A DNA stretch of 64,000 nt from Coriaria nepalensis. Taxonomy: Eukaryota > Streptophyta > Magnoliopsida > Cucurbitales > Coriariaceae. Shown here in pieces: positions 22,986 to 37,129 of the stretch; within the stretch, counting starts at the first letter, position 1, and each line of letters opens with the position of its first letter. The notes beneath the pieces were generated by a model that saw only the letters and a list, made by a program, of their open reading frames with translations, was not told the origin of the DNA and did no database searches. The stretch spans positions 43,679,501 through 43,743,500 of the forward strand of contig CP114481.1 of assembly GCA_027186245.1 (NCBI GenBank), in the 5' to 3' direction. Made by a program: the position numbers and the translations under genes.

Positions 22986-25900
22986 TTGAAATGACTCATT
23001 GAAATGATTTTAAGGTTAAACGAATGCACACTTTCCTTGCATCGATCATTTGCAAGTTATGCACAAAACTTGTGTTTGTAGTGCAAAAATAGAATGCGTT
23101 CGACTTGCTTTGAAAGAAGATATTGACTTGAAATGACTCATTGAATTGATTTTAAGGTTAAACGAATGCACACTTTCCTTCCATTGATCATTTGCAAGTT
23201 ATGCACAAAACTTGTGTTTGTAGTGCAAAAATAGAATTCGTTCGAATTGCATTGAAAGAAGATATTGAGTTGAAATGACTCATTGAAATGATTTTAAGGT
23301 TAAACGAATGCACACTTTCCTTGCATTGATCATTTGCAAGTTATGCACAAAACCTGTGTTTGTAGTACAAAAATAGAATGCGTTCGACTTGCTTTGAAAG
23401 AAGATATTGAGTTGAAATGACTCAATGAAATGATTTTAAGGTTAAACGAATGCACACTTTCCTTGCATTGATGATTTGCAAGTTATGCACAAAACTTGTG
23501 TTTGTAGTGCAAAAATAGAATGCGTTCGACTTGCTTTGAAACAAGTTATTGAGTTGAAATGACTCATTGAATTGATTTTAAGGTTAAACGAATGCACACT
23601 TTCCTTCCATTGATCATTTGCAAGTTATGCGCAAAACTTGTGTTTGTAGTGCAAAAATAGAATTCGTTCGAATTGCATTGAAAGAAGATATTGAGTTGAA
23701 ATGACTCATTGAAATGATTTTAAGGTTAAACGAATGCACACTTTCCTTGCATTGATCATTTGCAAGTTATGCACAAAACTTGTGTTTGTAGTAGAAAAAT
23801 AGAATGCGTTCGACTTGCTTTGAAAGAAGATATTGAGTTGAAATGACTCATTGAAATGATTTTAAGGTTAAACGAATGCACACTTTCCTTGCATTGATGA
23901 TTTGCAAGTTATGCACAAAACTTGTGTTTGTAGTGCAAAAATAGAATGCGTTCGACTTGCTTTGAAATAAGTTATTGACTTGAAATGACTCATTGAAATG
24001 ATTTTAAGATTAAACGAATGCACACTTTCCTTGTATTGATCATTTGCAAGTTATGCACAAAACTTGCATTTGTAGTGCAAAAATAGAGCTCGTTCGGATT
24101 ACTTTGAAATAAGATATTGACTTGAAATGACTCATTGAAATGATTTTTAGGTTAAACGAATGCACACTTTCCTTGCATTGATCATTTGCAAGTTAGGAAC
24201 AAAACGTGCATTTGTAGTGCAAAAATAGAATTCGTTCGACTTGTTTTGAAATAAGTTATTGACTTGAAATGACATATTGATATGATTTTAAGGTTAAACG
24301 AATGCACACCTTCCTTGCAATGATCATTTGCAAGTTATGCACAAAAGTTGTGTTTGTAGTGAAAAAATAGAATTCTTTCGAATTGCCTTGAAAGAAGATA
24401 TTGAGTTGAAATGACTCATTGAAATGATTTTAAGGTTAAACGAATGGACACTTTCCTTGCAATGATCATTTGCAAGTTATGCACAAAACTTGTGTTTGTT
24501 GTGCAAAAATAGAATTCGTCCGACTTGCTTTGAAATAAGTTATTGACTTGAAATGACTCATTGAAATGATTTTATGGTTAAACGAATGGACACTTTCCTT
24601 GCAATGATCATTTGCAAGTTATGCACAAAACTTGTGTTTGTAGTGCAAAAATAGAATTCGTTCGACTTGCTTTGAAATAAGTTATTGACTTGAAATGACT
24701 CATTGAAAGGATTTTAAGGTTCAACGAATGCACACTTTCCTTGCATTGATCATTTGCAAGTTATGCACAAAAGTTGTGTTTGTAGTGAAAAAATAGAATT
24801 CGTTCGAATTGCTTTGAAAGAAGATATTGAGTTGAAATGACTCATTGAAATGATTTTAAGGTTAAACGAATGGACACTTTCCTTGCATTGATCATTTGCA
24901 AGTTATGCACAAAACTTGTGTTTGTAGTGCAAAAATAGAATTCGTTCGACTTGCTTTGAAATAAGTTATTGACTTAGACTGACTCATTGAAATGATTTTA
25001 AGGTTAAACGAATGCACACTTTCTTTGCATTGATCATTTCCAAGTTATGCACAAAAGTTGTGTTTGTAGTGAAAAAATAGAATTCGTTCGAATTGTTTTG
25101 AAAGAAGATATTGAGTTGAAATGACTCATTGAAATGATTTTAAGGTTAAATGAATGCACACTTTCGTTGCATTGATCATTTGCAAGTTATGCACAAAAGT
25201 TGTGTTTGTAGTGAAAAAATAGAATTCGTTCGTATTGCTTTGAAAGAAGATATTGAGTTGAAATGACTCATTGAAATAATTTTAAGGTTAAACGAATGCA
25301 CACTTTCCTTGCATTGATCATTTGCAAGTTATGCACAAAACTTGTGTTTGTAGTACAAAAATAGAATGCGTTCGACTTGCTTTGAAATAAGTTATTGACT
25401 TGAAATGACTCATTGAAATGATTTTAAGGTTAAACGAATGCACACTTTCCTTGCATTGATCATTTGCAAGTTATGCACAAAACTTGTGTTTGTAGTGCAA
25501 AAATTGAATTTGTTCGACTTGAGTTGAAATAACTTATTGACTTGAAATGACTTATTAAAATGATTTTACGGTTAAACGAATGGACAATTTCCTTGCATTG
25601 ATCATTTGCAAGTTATGCACAAAACTTGTGTTTGTAGTGCAAAAATAGAATTCGTTCGACTTGCTTTGAAATAAGTTATTGACTTGAAATGACTCATTGA
25701 AAAGATTTTAAGTTCAACGAATGCACACTTTCCTTGCATTGATCATTTGCAAGTTATGCACAAAACTTGTGTTCGTAGTGCAAAATAAGAATTCGTTCGA
25801 CTTGCTTTGAAATAAGTTATTGACTTGAAATAACTCATTGAAATGATTTTAAGGTTAAACGAATGCACACTTTCCTTGCATTGATGATTTGCAAGTTATG

Positions 25901-27243
25901 CACAAAACTTGTGTTTGTAGTGCAAAAATAGAATGCGTTCGACTTGCTTTGAAATAAGTTATTGACTTAGACTGACTCATTGAAATGATTTTAAGGTTAA
26001 ACGAATGCACACTTTCTTTGCATTGATCATTTCAAAGTTATGCACAAAAGTTGTGTTTGTAGTGAAAAAATAGAATTCGTTCGAATTGCTTTGAAAGAAG
26101 ATATTGAGTTGAAATGACTCATTGAAATGATTTTAAGGTTCAACGAATGCACACTTTCCTTGCATTGATCATTTGTAAGTTATGCACAAAACTTGGGTTC
26201 GTAGTGCAAAAATAGAATTCGTTCGACTTGCTTTGAAAGAAGATATTGAGTTGAAATGACTCATTGAAATGATTTTAAAGTTAAACGAATGCACACTTTC
26301 CTTGCATTGATCATTTGCAAGTTATGCACAAAGTTGTGTTTGTAGTGCAGAAATAGAATGCGTTCGACTTGCTTTGAAATAAGTTATTGACTTGAAATGA
26401 CTCATTGAAATGATTTTAAGGTTAAACGAATGCACACTTTCGTTGCATTGATCATTTGCAAGTTATGCACAAAACTTGTGTTTGTAGTGCAAAAATAGAA
26501 TTCGTTCGAATTGCATTGAAAGAAGATATTGAGTTGAAATGACTCATTGAAATGATTTTAAGGTTAAACGAATGCACACTTTCCTTGCAATGATCATTTG
26601 CAAGTTATGCACAAAACTTGTGTTTGTAGTGCAAAAATAGAATTCGTCCGACTTGCTTTGAAATAAGTTATTGACTTGAAATGACTCATTGAAATGATTT
26701 TAAGGTTAAACGAATGGACACTTTCCTTGCAATGATCATTTGCAAGTTATGCACAAAACTTGTGTTTGTAGTGCAAAAATAGAATTCGTTCGACTTGCTT
26801 TGAAATAAGTTATTGACTTGAAATGACTCATTGAAAAGATTTTAAGGTTCAACGAATGCACACTTTCCTTGCATTGATCATTTGCAAGTTATGCACAAAA
26901 GTTGTGTTTGTAGTGAAAAAATAGAATTCGTTCGAATTGCTTTGAAAGAAGATATTGAGTTGAAATGACTCATTGAAATGATTTTAAGGTTAAACGAATG
27001 GACACTTTCCTTGCATTGATCATTTGCAAGTTATGCACAAAACTTGTGTTTGTAGTGCAAAAATAGAATTCGTTCGACTTGCTTTGAAATAAGTTATTGA
27101 CTTAGACTGACTCATTGAAATGATTTTAAGGTTAAACGAATGCACACTTTCTTTGCATTGATCATTTCCAAGTTATGCACAAAAGTTGTGTTTGTAGTGA
27201 AAAAATAGAATTCGTTCGAATTGCTTTGAAAGAAGATATTGAG
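22986..27243 (+). repeat. 30-monomer unit (4258 bp), copy 1
   Basis: Identity with copy 2 starts at 22986/27244 at an offset of 4258 and changes to 4116 after about 23.8 kb, so copy 2 lacks one monomer (GTAGTAGAAAAATAG type). Shared rare markers are CATCGATC, TTTTAAGATTAAACG, GAGCTC (24086), AAGTTAGGAACAAAACG, GACATATTGATATG, ATTGAATTTGTTCGACTTGAG, and the one-base losses TTTTAAGTTCAACG (25711) and GCACAAAGTTGTG (26331). Confidence 0.9.
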
Positions 27244-30200
27244 TTGAAATGACTCATTGAAATGATTTTAAGGTTAAACGAATGCACACTTTCCTTGCAT
27301 CGATCATTTGCAAGTTATGCACAAAACTTGTGTTTGTAGTGCAAAAATAGAATGCGTTCGACTTGCTTTGAAAGAAGATATTGACTTGAAATGACTCATT
27401 GAATTGATTTTAAGGTTAAACGAATGCACACTTTCCTTCCATTGATCATTTGCAAGTTATGCACAAAACTTGTGTTTGTAGTGCAAAAATAGAATTCGTT
27501 CGAATTGCATTGAAAGAAGATATTGAGTTGAAATGACTCATTGAAATGATTTTAAGGTTAAACGAATGCACACTTTCCTTGCATTGATCATTTGCAAGTT
27601 ATGCACAAAACCTGTGTTTGTAGTACAAAAATAGAATGCGTTCGACTTGCTTTGAAAGAAGATATTGAGTTGAAATGACTCAATGAAATGATTTTAAGGT
27701 TAAACGAATGCACACTTTCCTTGCATTGATGATTTGCAAGTTATGCACAAAACTTGTGTTTGTAGTGCAAAAATAGAATGCGTTCGACTTGCTTTGAAAC
27801 AAGTTATTGAGTTGAAATGACTCATTGAATTGATTTTAAGGTTAAACGAATGCACACTTTCCTTCCATTGATCATTTGCAAGTTATGCACAAAACTTGTG
27901 TTTGTAGTGCAAAAATAGAATTCGTTCGAATTGCATTGAAAGAAGATATTGAGTTGAAATGACTCATTGAAATGATTTTAAGGTTAAACGAATGCACACT
28001 TTCCTTGCATTGATCATTTGCAAGTTATGCACAAAACTTGTGTTTGTAGTGCAAAAATAGAATGCGTTCGACTTGCTTTGAAATAAGTTATTGACTTGAA
28101 ATGACTCATTGAAATGATTTTAAGATTAAACGAATGCACACTTTCCTTGTATTGATCATTTGCAAGTTATGCACAAAACTTGCATTTGTAGTGCAAAAAT
28201 AGAGCTCGTTCGGATTACTTTGAAATAAGATATTGACTTGAAATGACTCATTGAAATGATTTTTAGGTTAAACGAATGCACACTTTCCTTGCATTGATCA
28301 TTTGCAAGTTAGGAACAAAACGTGCATTTGTAGTGCAAAAATAGAATTCGTTCGACTTGCTTTGAAATAAGTTATTGACTTGAAATGACATATTGATATG
28401 ATTTTAAGGTTAAACGAATGCACACCTTCCTTGCAATGATCATTTGCAAGTTATGCACAAAAGTTGTGTTTGTAGTGAAAAAATAGAATTCTTTCGAATT
28501 GCCTTGAAAGAAGATATTGAGTTGAAATGACTCATTGAAATGATTTTAAGGTTAAACGAATGGACACTTTCCTTGCAATGATCATTTGCAAGTTATGCAC
28601 AAAACTTGTGTCTGTAGTGCAAAAATAGAATTCGTCCGACTTGCTTTGAAATAAGTTATTGACTTGAAATGACTCATTGAAATGATTTTATGGTTAAACG
28701 AATGGACACTTTCCTTGCAATGATCATTTGCAAGTTATGCACAAAACTTGTGTTTGTAGTGCAAAAATAGAATTCGTTCGACTTGCTTTGAAATAAGTTA
28801 TTGACTTGAAATGACTCATTGAAAAGATTTTAAGGTTCAACGAATGCACACTTTCCTTGCATTGATCATTTGCAAGTTATGCACAAAAGTTGTGTTTGTA
28901 GTGAAAAAATAGAATTCGTTCGAATTGCTTTGAAAGAAGATATTGAGTTGAAATGACTCATTGAAATGATTTTAAGGTTAAACGAATGGACACTTTCCTT
29001 GCATTGATCATTTGCAAGTTATGCACAAAACTTGTGTTTGTAGTGCAAAAATAGAATTCGTTCGACTTGCTTTGAAATAAGTTATTGACTTAGACTGACT
29101 CATTGAAATGATTTTAAGGTTAAACGAATGCACACTTTCTTTGCATTAATCATTTCCAAGTTATGCACAAAAGTTGTGTTTGTAGTGAAAAAATAGAATT
29201 CGTTCGAATTGTTTTGAAAGAAGATATTGAGTTGAAATGACTCATTGAAATGATTTTAAGGTTAAATGAATGCACACTTTCGTTGCATTGATCATTTGCA
29301 AGTTATGCACAAAAGTTGTGTTTGTAGTGAAAAAATAGAATTCGTTCGAATTGCTTTGAAAGAAGATATTGAGTTGAAATGACTCATTGAAATAATTTTA
29401 AGGTTAAACGAATGCACACTTTCCTTGCATTGATCATTTGCAAGTTATGCACAAAACTTGTGTTTGTAGTACACAAATAGAATGCGTTCGACTTGCTTTG
29501 AAATAAGTTATTGACTTGAAATGACTCATTGAAATGATTTTAAGGTTAAACGAATGCACACTTTCCTTCCATTGATCATTTGCAAGTTATGCACAAAACT
29601 TGTGTTTGTAGTGCAAAAATTGAATTTGTTCGACTTGAGTTGAAATAACTTATTGACTTGAAATGACTTATTAAAATGATTTTACGGTTAAACGAATGGA
29701 CAATTTCCTTGCATTGATCATTTGCAAGTTATGCACAAAACTTGTGTTTGTAGTGCAAAAATAGAATTCGTTCGACTTGCTTTGAAATAAGTTATTGACT
29801 TGAAATGACTCATTGAAAAGATTTTAAGTTCAACGAATGCACACTTTCCTTGCATTGATCATTTGCAAGTTATGCACAAAACTTGTGTTCGTAGTGCAAA
29901 ATAAGAATTCGTTCGACTTGCTTTGAAATAAGTTATTGACTTGAAATAACTCATTGAAATGATTTTAAGGTTAAACGAATGCACACTTTCCTTGCATTGA
30001 TGATTTGCAAGTTATGCACAAAACTTGTGTTTGTAGTGCAAAAATAGAATGCGTTCGACTTGCTTTGAAATAAGTTATTGACTTAGACTGACTCATTGAA
30101 ATGATTCTAAGGTTAAACGAATGCACACTTTCTTTGCATTGATCATTTCAAAGTTATGCACAAAAGTTGTGTTTGTAGTGAAAAAATAGAATTCGTTCGA

Positions 30201-31339
30201 ATTGCTTTGAAAGAAGATATTGAGTTGAAATGACTCATTGAAATGATTTTAAGGTTCAACGAATGCACACTTTCCTTGCATTGATCATTTGTAAGTTATG
30301 CACAAAACTTGGGTTCGTAGTGCAAAAATAGAATTCGTTCGACTTGCTTTGAAAGAAGATATTGAGTTGAAATGACTCATTGAAATGATTTTAAAGTTAA
30401 ACGAATGCACACTTTCCTTGCATTGATCATTTGCAAGTTATGCACAAAGTTGTGTTTGTAGTGCAGAAATAGAATGCGTTCGACTTGCTTTGAAATAAGT
30501 TATTGACTTGAAATGACTCATTGAAATGATTTTAAGGTTAAACGAATGCACACTTTCGTTGCATTGATCATTTGCAAGTTATGCACAAAACTTGTGTTTG
30601 TAGTGCAAAAATAGAATTCGTTCGAATTGCATTGAAAGAAGATATTGAGTTGAAATGACTCATTGAAATGATTTTAAGGTTAAACGAATGCACACTTTCC
30701 TTGCAATGATCATTTGCAAGTTATGCACAAAACTTGTGTTTGTAGTGCAAAAATAGAATTCGTCCGACTTGCTTTGAAATAAGTTATTGACTTGAAATGA
30801 CTCATTGAAATGATTTTAAGGTTAAACGAATGGACACTTTCCTTGCAATGATCATTTGCAAGTTATGCACAAAACTTGTGTTTGTAGTGCAAAAATAGAA
30901 TTCGTTCGACTTGCTTTGAAATAAGTTATTGACTTGAAATGACTCATTGAAAAGATTTTAAGGTTCAACGAATGCACACTTTCCTTGCATTGATCATTTG
31001 CAAGTTATGCACAAAAGTTGTGTTTGTAGTGAAAAAATAGAATTCGTTCGAATTGCTTTGAAAGAAGATATTGAGTTGAAATGACTCATTGAAATGATTT
31101 TAAGGTTAAACGAATGGACACTTTCCTTGCATTGATCATTTGCTAGTTATGCACAAAACTTGTGTTTGTAGTGCAAAAATAGAATTCGTTCGACTTGCTT
31201 TGAAATAAGTTATTGACTTAGACTGACTCATTGAAATGATTTTAAGGTTAAACGAATGCACACTTTCTTTGCATTGATCATTTCCAAGTTATGCACAAAA
31301 GTTGTGTTTGTAGTGAAAAAATAGAATTCGTTCGAATTG
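27244..31339 (+). repeat. 29-monomer unit, copy 2 of the 30-monomer unit
   Basis: Tandem to copy 1 and identical in order at 4116 bp spacing, including GAGCTC (28202), AAGTTAGGAACAAAACG (28308), TTTTAAGTTCAACG (29827) and GCACAAAGTTGTG (30440). I noted roughly ten base differences, such as GTAGTACACAAATAG (29470), TTGCATTAATC (29147), GATTCTAAGG (30111) and CCTTCCATTG (29568). Identity ends at 31340 where TTGTTTTG replaces TTGCTTTG. Confidence 0.9.
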
Positions 31340-32680
31340 TTTTGAAAGAAGATATTGAGTTGAAATGACTCATTGAAATGATTTTAAGGTTAAATGAATG
31401 CACACTTTCGTTGCATTGATCATTTGCAAGTTATGCACAAAAGTTGTGTTTGTAGTGAAAAAATAGAATTCGTTCGAATTGCTTTGAAAGAAGATATTGA
31501 GTTGAAATGACTCATTGAAATGATTTTAAGGTTAAACGAATGCACACTTTCCTTGCATTGATCATTTGCAAGTTATGCACAAAACTTGTGTTTGTAGTGC
31601 AAAAATTGAATTTGTTCGACTTGAGTTGAAATAACTTATTGACTTGAAATGACTTATTAAAATGATTTTACGGTTAAACGAATGGACAATTTCCTTGCAT
31701 TGATCATTTGCAAGTTATGCACAAAACTTGTGTTTGTAGTGCAAAAATAGAATTCGTTCGACTTGCTTTGAAATAAGTTATTGACTTGAAATGACTCATT
31801 GAAAAGATTTTAAGTTCAACGAATGCACACTTTCCTTGCATTGATCATTTGCAAGTTATGCACAAAACTTGTGTTCGTAGTGCAAAATAAGAATTCGTTC
31901 GACTTGCTTCGAAATAAGTTATTGACTTGAAATAACTCATTGAAATGATTTTAAGGTTAAACGAATGCACACTTTCCTTGCATTGATGATTTGCAAGTTA
32001 TGCACAAAACTTGTGTTTGTAGTGCAAAAATAGAATGCGTTCGACTTGCTTTGAAATAAGTTATTGACTTAGACTGACTCATTGAAATGATTTTAAGGTT
32101 AAACGAATGCACACTTTCTTTGCATTGATCATTTCCAAGTTATGCACAAAAGTTGTGTTTGTAGTGAAAAAATAGAATTCGTTCGAATTGCTTTGAAAGA
32201 AGATATTGAGTTGAAATGACTCATTGAAATGATTTTAAGGTTCAACGAATGCACACTTTCCTTGCATTGATCATTTGCAAGTTATGCACAAAACTTGGGT
32301 TCGTAGTGCAAAAATAGAATTCGTTCGACTTGCTTTGAAAGAAGATATTGAGTTGAAATGACTCATTGAAATGATTTTAAAGTTAAACGAATGCACACTT
32401 TCCTTGCATTGATCATTTGCAAGTTATGCACAAAGTTGTGTTTGTAGTGCAGAAATAGAATGTGTTCGACTTGCTTTGAAATAAGTTATTGACTTGAAAT
32501 GACTCATTGAAATGATTTTAAGGTTAAACGAATGCACACTTTCGTTGCATTGATCATTTGCAAGTTATGCACAAAACTTGTGTTTGTAGTGCAAAAATAG
32601 AATTCGTTCGAATTGCATTGAAAGAAGATATTGAGTTGAAATGACTCATTGAAATGATTTTAAGGTTAAACGAATGCACA
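30959..32680 (+). repeat. Partial third copy of the 30-monomer unit
   Basis: This stretch repeats 28831-30694. The offset is 2128 at its start and 1986 at its end, so one monomer (the TACACAAATAG monomer) is absent. It keeps the two diagnostic one-base losses at 31811-31815 and 32431-32434 and the ATTGAATTTGTTCGACTTGAG monomer (about 31606). It shares its first 380 bases with the end of copy 2. Confidence 0.85.
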
Positions 32681-34200
32681 CTTTCCTTGCATTGATCATT
32701 TGCAAGTTATGCACAAAACTTGTGTTTGTAGTACAAAAATAGAATGCGTTCGACTTGCTTTGAAAGAAGATATTGAGTTGAAATGACTCAATGAAATGAT
32801 TTTAAGGTTAAACGAATGCACACTGTCCTTGCATTGATGATTTGCAAGTTATGCACAAAACTTGTGTTTGTAGTGCAAAAATAGAATGCGTTCGACTTGC
32901 TTTGAAATAAGTTATTGACTTGAAATGACTCATTGAATTGATTTTAAGGTTAAACGAATGCACACTTTCCTTCCATTGATCATTTGCAAGTTATGCACAA
33001 AACTTGTGTTTGTAGTGCAAAAATAGAATTCGTTCGAATTGCATTGAAAGAAGATATTGAGTTGAAATGACTCATTGAAATGATTTTAAGGTTAAACGAA
33101 TGCACACTTTCCTTGCATTGATCATTTGCAAGTTATGCACAAAACTTGTGTTTGTAGTACAAAAATAGAATGCGTTCGACTTGCTTTGAAAGAAGATATT
33201 GAGTTGAAATGACTCATTGAAATGATTTTAAGGTTAAACGAATGCACACTTTCCTTGCATTGATCATTTGCAAGTTATGCACAAAACTTGTGTTTGTAGT
33301 GCAAAAATAGAATGCGTTCAACTTGCTTTGAATTAAGTTATTGACTTGAAATGACTCATTGAAATGATTTTAAGGTTAAACGAATGCACACTTTCCTTGT
33401 ATTGATCATTTGCAAGTTATGCACAAAACTTGCATTTGTAGTGCAAAAATAGAGCTCGTTCGGATTACTTTGAAATAAGATATTGAGTGAAATGACTCAT
33501 TGAAATGATTTTTAGGTTAAACGAATGCACACTTTCCTTGCATTGATCATTTGCAAGTGAGGCACAAAACTTGCATTTGTAGTGCAAAAATAGAATTCGT
33601 TCGACTTGCTTTGAAATAAGTTATTGACTTGAAATGACTTATTGATATGATTTTAAGGTTAAACGAATGCACACCTTCCTTGCATTGATCATTTGCAAGT
33701 TATGCACAAAAGTTGTGTTTGTAGTGAAAAAATAGAATTCTTTCGAATTGCCTTGAAAGAAGATATTGAGTTGAAATGACTCATTGAAATGATTTTAAGG
33801 TTAAACGAATGGGCACTTTCCTTGCAATGATCATTTGCAAGTTATGCACAAAACTTGTGTTTGTAGTGCAAAAATAGAATTCGTCCGACTTGCTTTGAAA
33901 TAAGTTATGGACTTGAAATGACTCATTGAAATGATTTTAAGGTTAAACGAATGGACACTTTCCTTGCAATGATCATTTGCAAGTTATGCACAAAACTTGT
34001 GTTTGTAGTGCAAAAATAGAATTCGTTCGACTTGCTTCGAAATAAGTTATTGACTTGAAATAACTCATTGAAATGATTATAATGTTTAACGAATGGACAC
34101 TTTCCTTGCATTGATCATTTGCAAGTTATGTGCAAAACTTGTGTTTGTAGTGCAAAAATAGAATTCGTTCGACTTGCTTTGAAATAAGTTATTGACTTGG
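32681..34200 (+). repeat. Diverged fourth version of the 23-25 kb series
   Basis: The order GTAGTACAAAA, ACTCAATGAAATG, CATTGATGATT, CCTTCCATTG, CCTTGTATTG with GAGCTC (33452), an AGTGAGGCAC monomer, TTATTGATATG and GAATTCTTTCG follows that of 23.3-24.4 kb. AGTTAGGAAC is replaced by AGTGAGGCAC, and a one-base loss in ATTGAGTGAAATG (33484-33490) is new. This GAGCTC/AGTGAGG pair is the form later copied at 37.8, 42.4, 58.9 and 61.3 kb. Parts reappear at 54.2 and 57.5 kb. Confidence 0.75.
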
Positions 34201-37129
34201 ACAGACTCATTGAAATGATTTTAAGGTTCAACGAATGCACACTTTCTTTGCATTGATCATTTCCAAGTTATGCACAAAAGTTGTGTTTGTAGTGAAAAAA
34301 TAGAATTCGTTCGAATTGCTTTGAAAGAAGATATTGAGTTGAAATGACTCATTGAAATGATTTTAAGGTTAAACGAATGCACACTTTCCTTGCATTGATC
34401 ATTTGCAAGTTATGCACAAAACTTGTGTTTGTAGTAGAAAAATAGAATGCGTTCGACTTGCTTTGAAAGAAGATATTGAGTTGAAATGACTCATTGAAAT
34501 GATTTTAAGGTTAAACGAATGCACACTTTCCTTGCATTGATCATTTGCAAGTTACGCACAAAACTTGTGTTTGTAGTAGAAAAATAGAATGCGTTCGACT
34601 TGCTTTGAAAGAAGATATTGAGTTGAAATGACTCATTGAAATGATTTTAAGGTCAAACGAATGCACACTTTCCTTGCATTGATCATTTGCAAGTTATGCA
34701 CAAAGTTGTGTTTGTAGTGCAGAAATAGAATGCGTTCGACTTGCATTGAAAGAAGATATTGAGTTGAAATGACTCATTGAAATGATTTTAAGGTTAAACG
34801 AATGCACACTTTCCTTACATTGATCATTTGCAAGTTATGCACAAAACTTGTGTTTGTAGTGCAAAAATAGAATTCGTTCGACTTGCTTTGAAATAAGTTA
34901 TTGATTTGAAATGACTCATTGAAAAGATTTTAAGGTTCAACGAATGCACACTTTCCTTGCATTGATCATTTGCAAGTTATGCACAAAACTTTTGTTCGTA
35001 GTGCAAAAATAGAATTCGTTCGACTTGCTTTGAAATAAGTTATTGACTTGAAATAACTCATTAAAATGATTTTAAGGTTAAACGAATGCACACTTTCCTT
35101 GCATTGATCATTTGCAAGTTATGCACAAAACTTGTTATTGTAGTGCAAAATTAGAATGCGTTCGACTTGCTTTGAAATAAGTTATTGACTTGAAATGACT
35201 CATTGAAATGATTTTAAGGTTAAACGAATGCACACTTTCCTTGCATTGATCATTTGCAAGTGAGGCACAAAACTTGCATTTGTAGTGCAAAAATAGAATT
35301 CGTTCGACTTGCTTTGAAATAAGTTATTGACTTGAAATGACTTATTGATATGATTTTAAGGTTAAACGAATGCACACCTTCCTTGCATTGATCATTTGCA
35401 AGTTATGCACAAAACTTGTGTTTGTAGTGCAAAAATAGAATTCGTCCGACTTGCTTTGAAATAAGTTATTGACTTGAAATGACTCATTGAAATGATTTTA
35501 AGGTTAAACGAATGGACACTTTCCTTGCAATGATCATTTGCAAGTTATGCACAAAACTTGTGTTTGTAGTGCAAAAATAGAATTCGTTCGACTTGCTTTG
35601 AAATAAGTTATTGACTTGAAATGACTCATTGAAAAGATTTTAAGGTTCAACGAATGCACACTTTCCTTGCATTGATCATTTGCAAGTTATGCACAAAACT
35701 TTTGTTCGTAGTGCAAAAATAGAATTCGTTCGACTTGCTTTGAAATAAGTTATTGACTTGAAATAACTCATTAAAATGATTTTAAGGTTAAACGAATGAA
35801 CAATTTCCTTGCATTGATCATTTGCAAGTTATGCACAAAACTTGTTATTGTAGTGCAAAATTAGAATGCGTTCGACTTGCTTTGAAATAAGTTATTGACT
35901 TGAAATGACTCATTGAAATGATTTTAAGGTTCAACGAATGCACACTTTCTTTGCATTGATCATTTCCAAGTTATGCACAAAAGTTGTGTTTGTAGTGAAA
36001 AAATAGAATTCGAATTGCTTTGAAAGAAGATATTGAGTTGAAATGACTCATTGAAATGATTTTAAGGTTAAACGAATGCACACTTTTCTTGCATTGATCA
36101 TTTGCAAGTTATGCACAAAACTTGTGTTTGTAGTAGAAAAATAGAATGCGTTCGACTTACTTTGAAAGAAGATATTGAGTTGAAATGACTCATTGAAATG
36201 ATTTTAAGGTCAAACGAATGCACACTTTCCTTGCATTGATCATTTGCAAGTTATGCACAAAGTTGTGTTTGTAGTGCAGAAATAGAATGCGTTCGACTTG
36301 CTTCGAAATAAGTTATTGACTTGAAATGACTCATTGAAATGATTTTAAGGTTAAACGAATGCACACTTTCCTTGCATTGATCATTTGCAAGTTATGTACA
36401 AAACTTGTGTTTGTAGTGCAAAAATAGAATTCGTTCGACTTGCTTTGAAATAAGTTATTGACTTGAAATGACTCATTGAAAAGATTTTAAGGTTCAACGA
36501 ATGCACACTTTCCTTGCATTGATCATTTGCAAGTTATGCACAAAACTTTTGTTCGTAGTGCAAAAATAGAATTCGTTCGACTTGCTTTGAAATAAGTTAT
36601 TGACTTGAAATAACTCTTTAAAATGATTTTAAGGTTAAACGAATGGACAATTTCCTTGCATTGATCATTTGCAAGTTATGCACAAAACTTGTTATTGTAG
36701 TGCAAAATTAGAATGCGTTCGACTTGCTTTGAAATAAGTTATTGACTTGAAATGACTCATTGAAATGATTTTAAGGTTAAACGAATGCACACTTTCCTTG
36801 CATTGATCATTTCCAAGTTATGCACAAAAGTTGTGTTTGTAGTGAAAAAATTGAATTCGTTCGAATTGCTTTGAAAGAAGATATTGAGTTGAAATGACTC
36901 ATTGAAATGATTTTAAGGTTAAACGAATGCACACTTTCCTTGCATTGATCATTTGGAAGTTATGCACAAAACTTGTGTTTGTTGCGCAAAAATAGAATTC
37001 GTTCGACTTGCTTTGAAATAAGTTATTGACTTGAAATGAGTCATTGAAATGATTTTAAGGTTAAACGAATGCACACTTTCCTTGCATTGATCATTTGCAA
37101 GTTATGTACAAAAGTTGTGTCTGTGGTGA
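34201..37129 (+). repeat. Transitional mosaic in which the c-d monomer pair first appears
   Basis: It starts with GGACAGACTC (34199) and holds GTAGTAGAAAAATAG monomers, two copies of the GCACAAAGTTGTG one-base loss (34699 and 36256) and a four-base loss at 36001-36020, where GTTC of ATTCGTTCGAATT is missing. The linked pair CTTTTGTTCG then CTTGTTATTG appears for the first time, with the second member at 35131, 35841 and 36688. Spacings are 5 and 6 monomers. Confidence 0.75.

Noticed and set aside
33923..34111. 62-codon open frame, readable on the minus strand
   Set aside because: Lies entirely in satellite monomers; its length is due to local base changes. Its translation resembles that of 11804-11992 only because both translate the same repeat.
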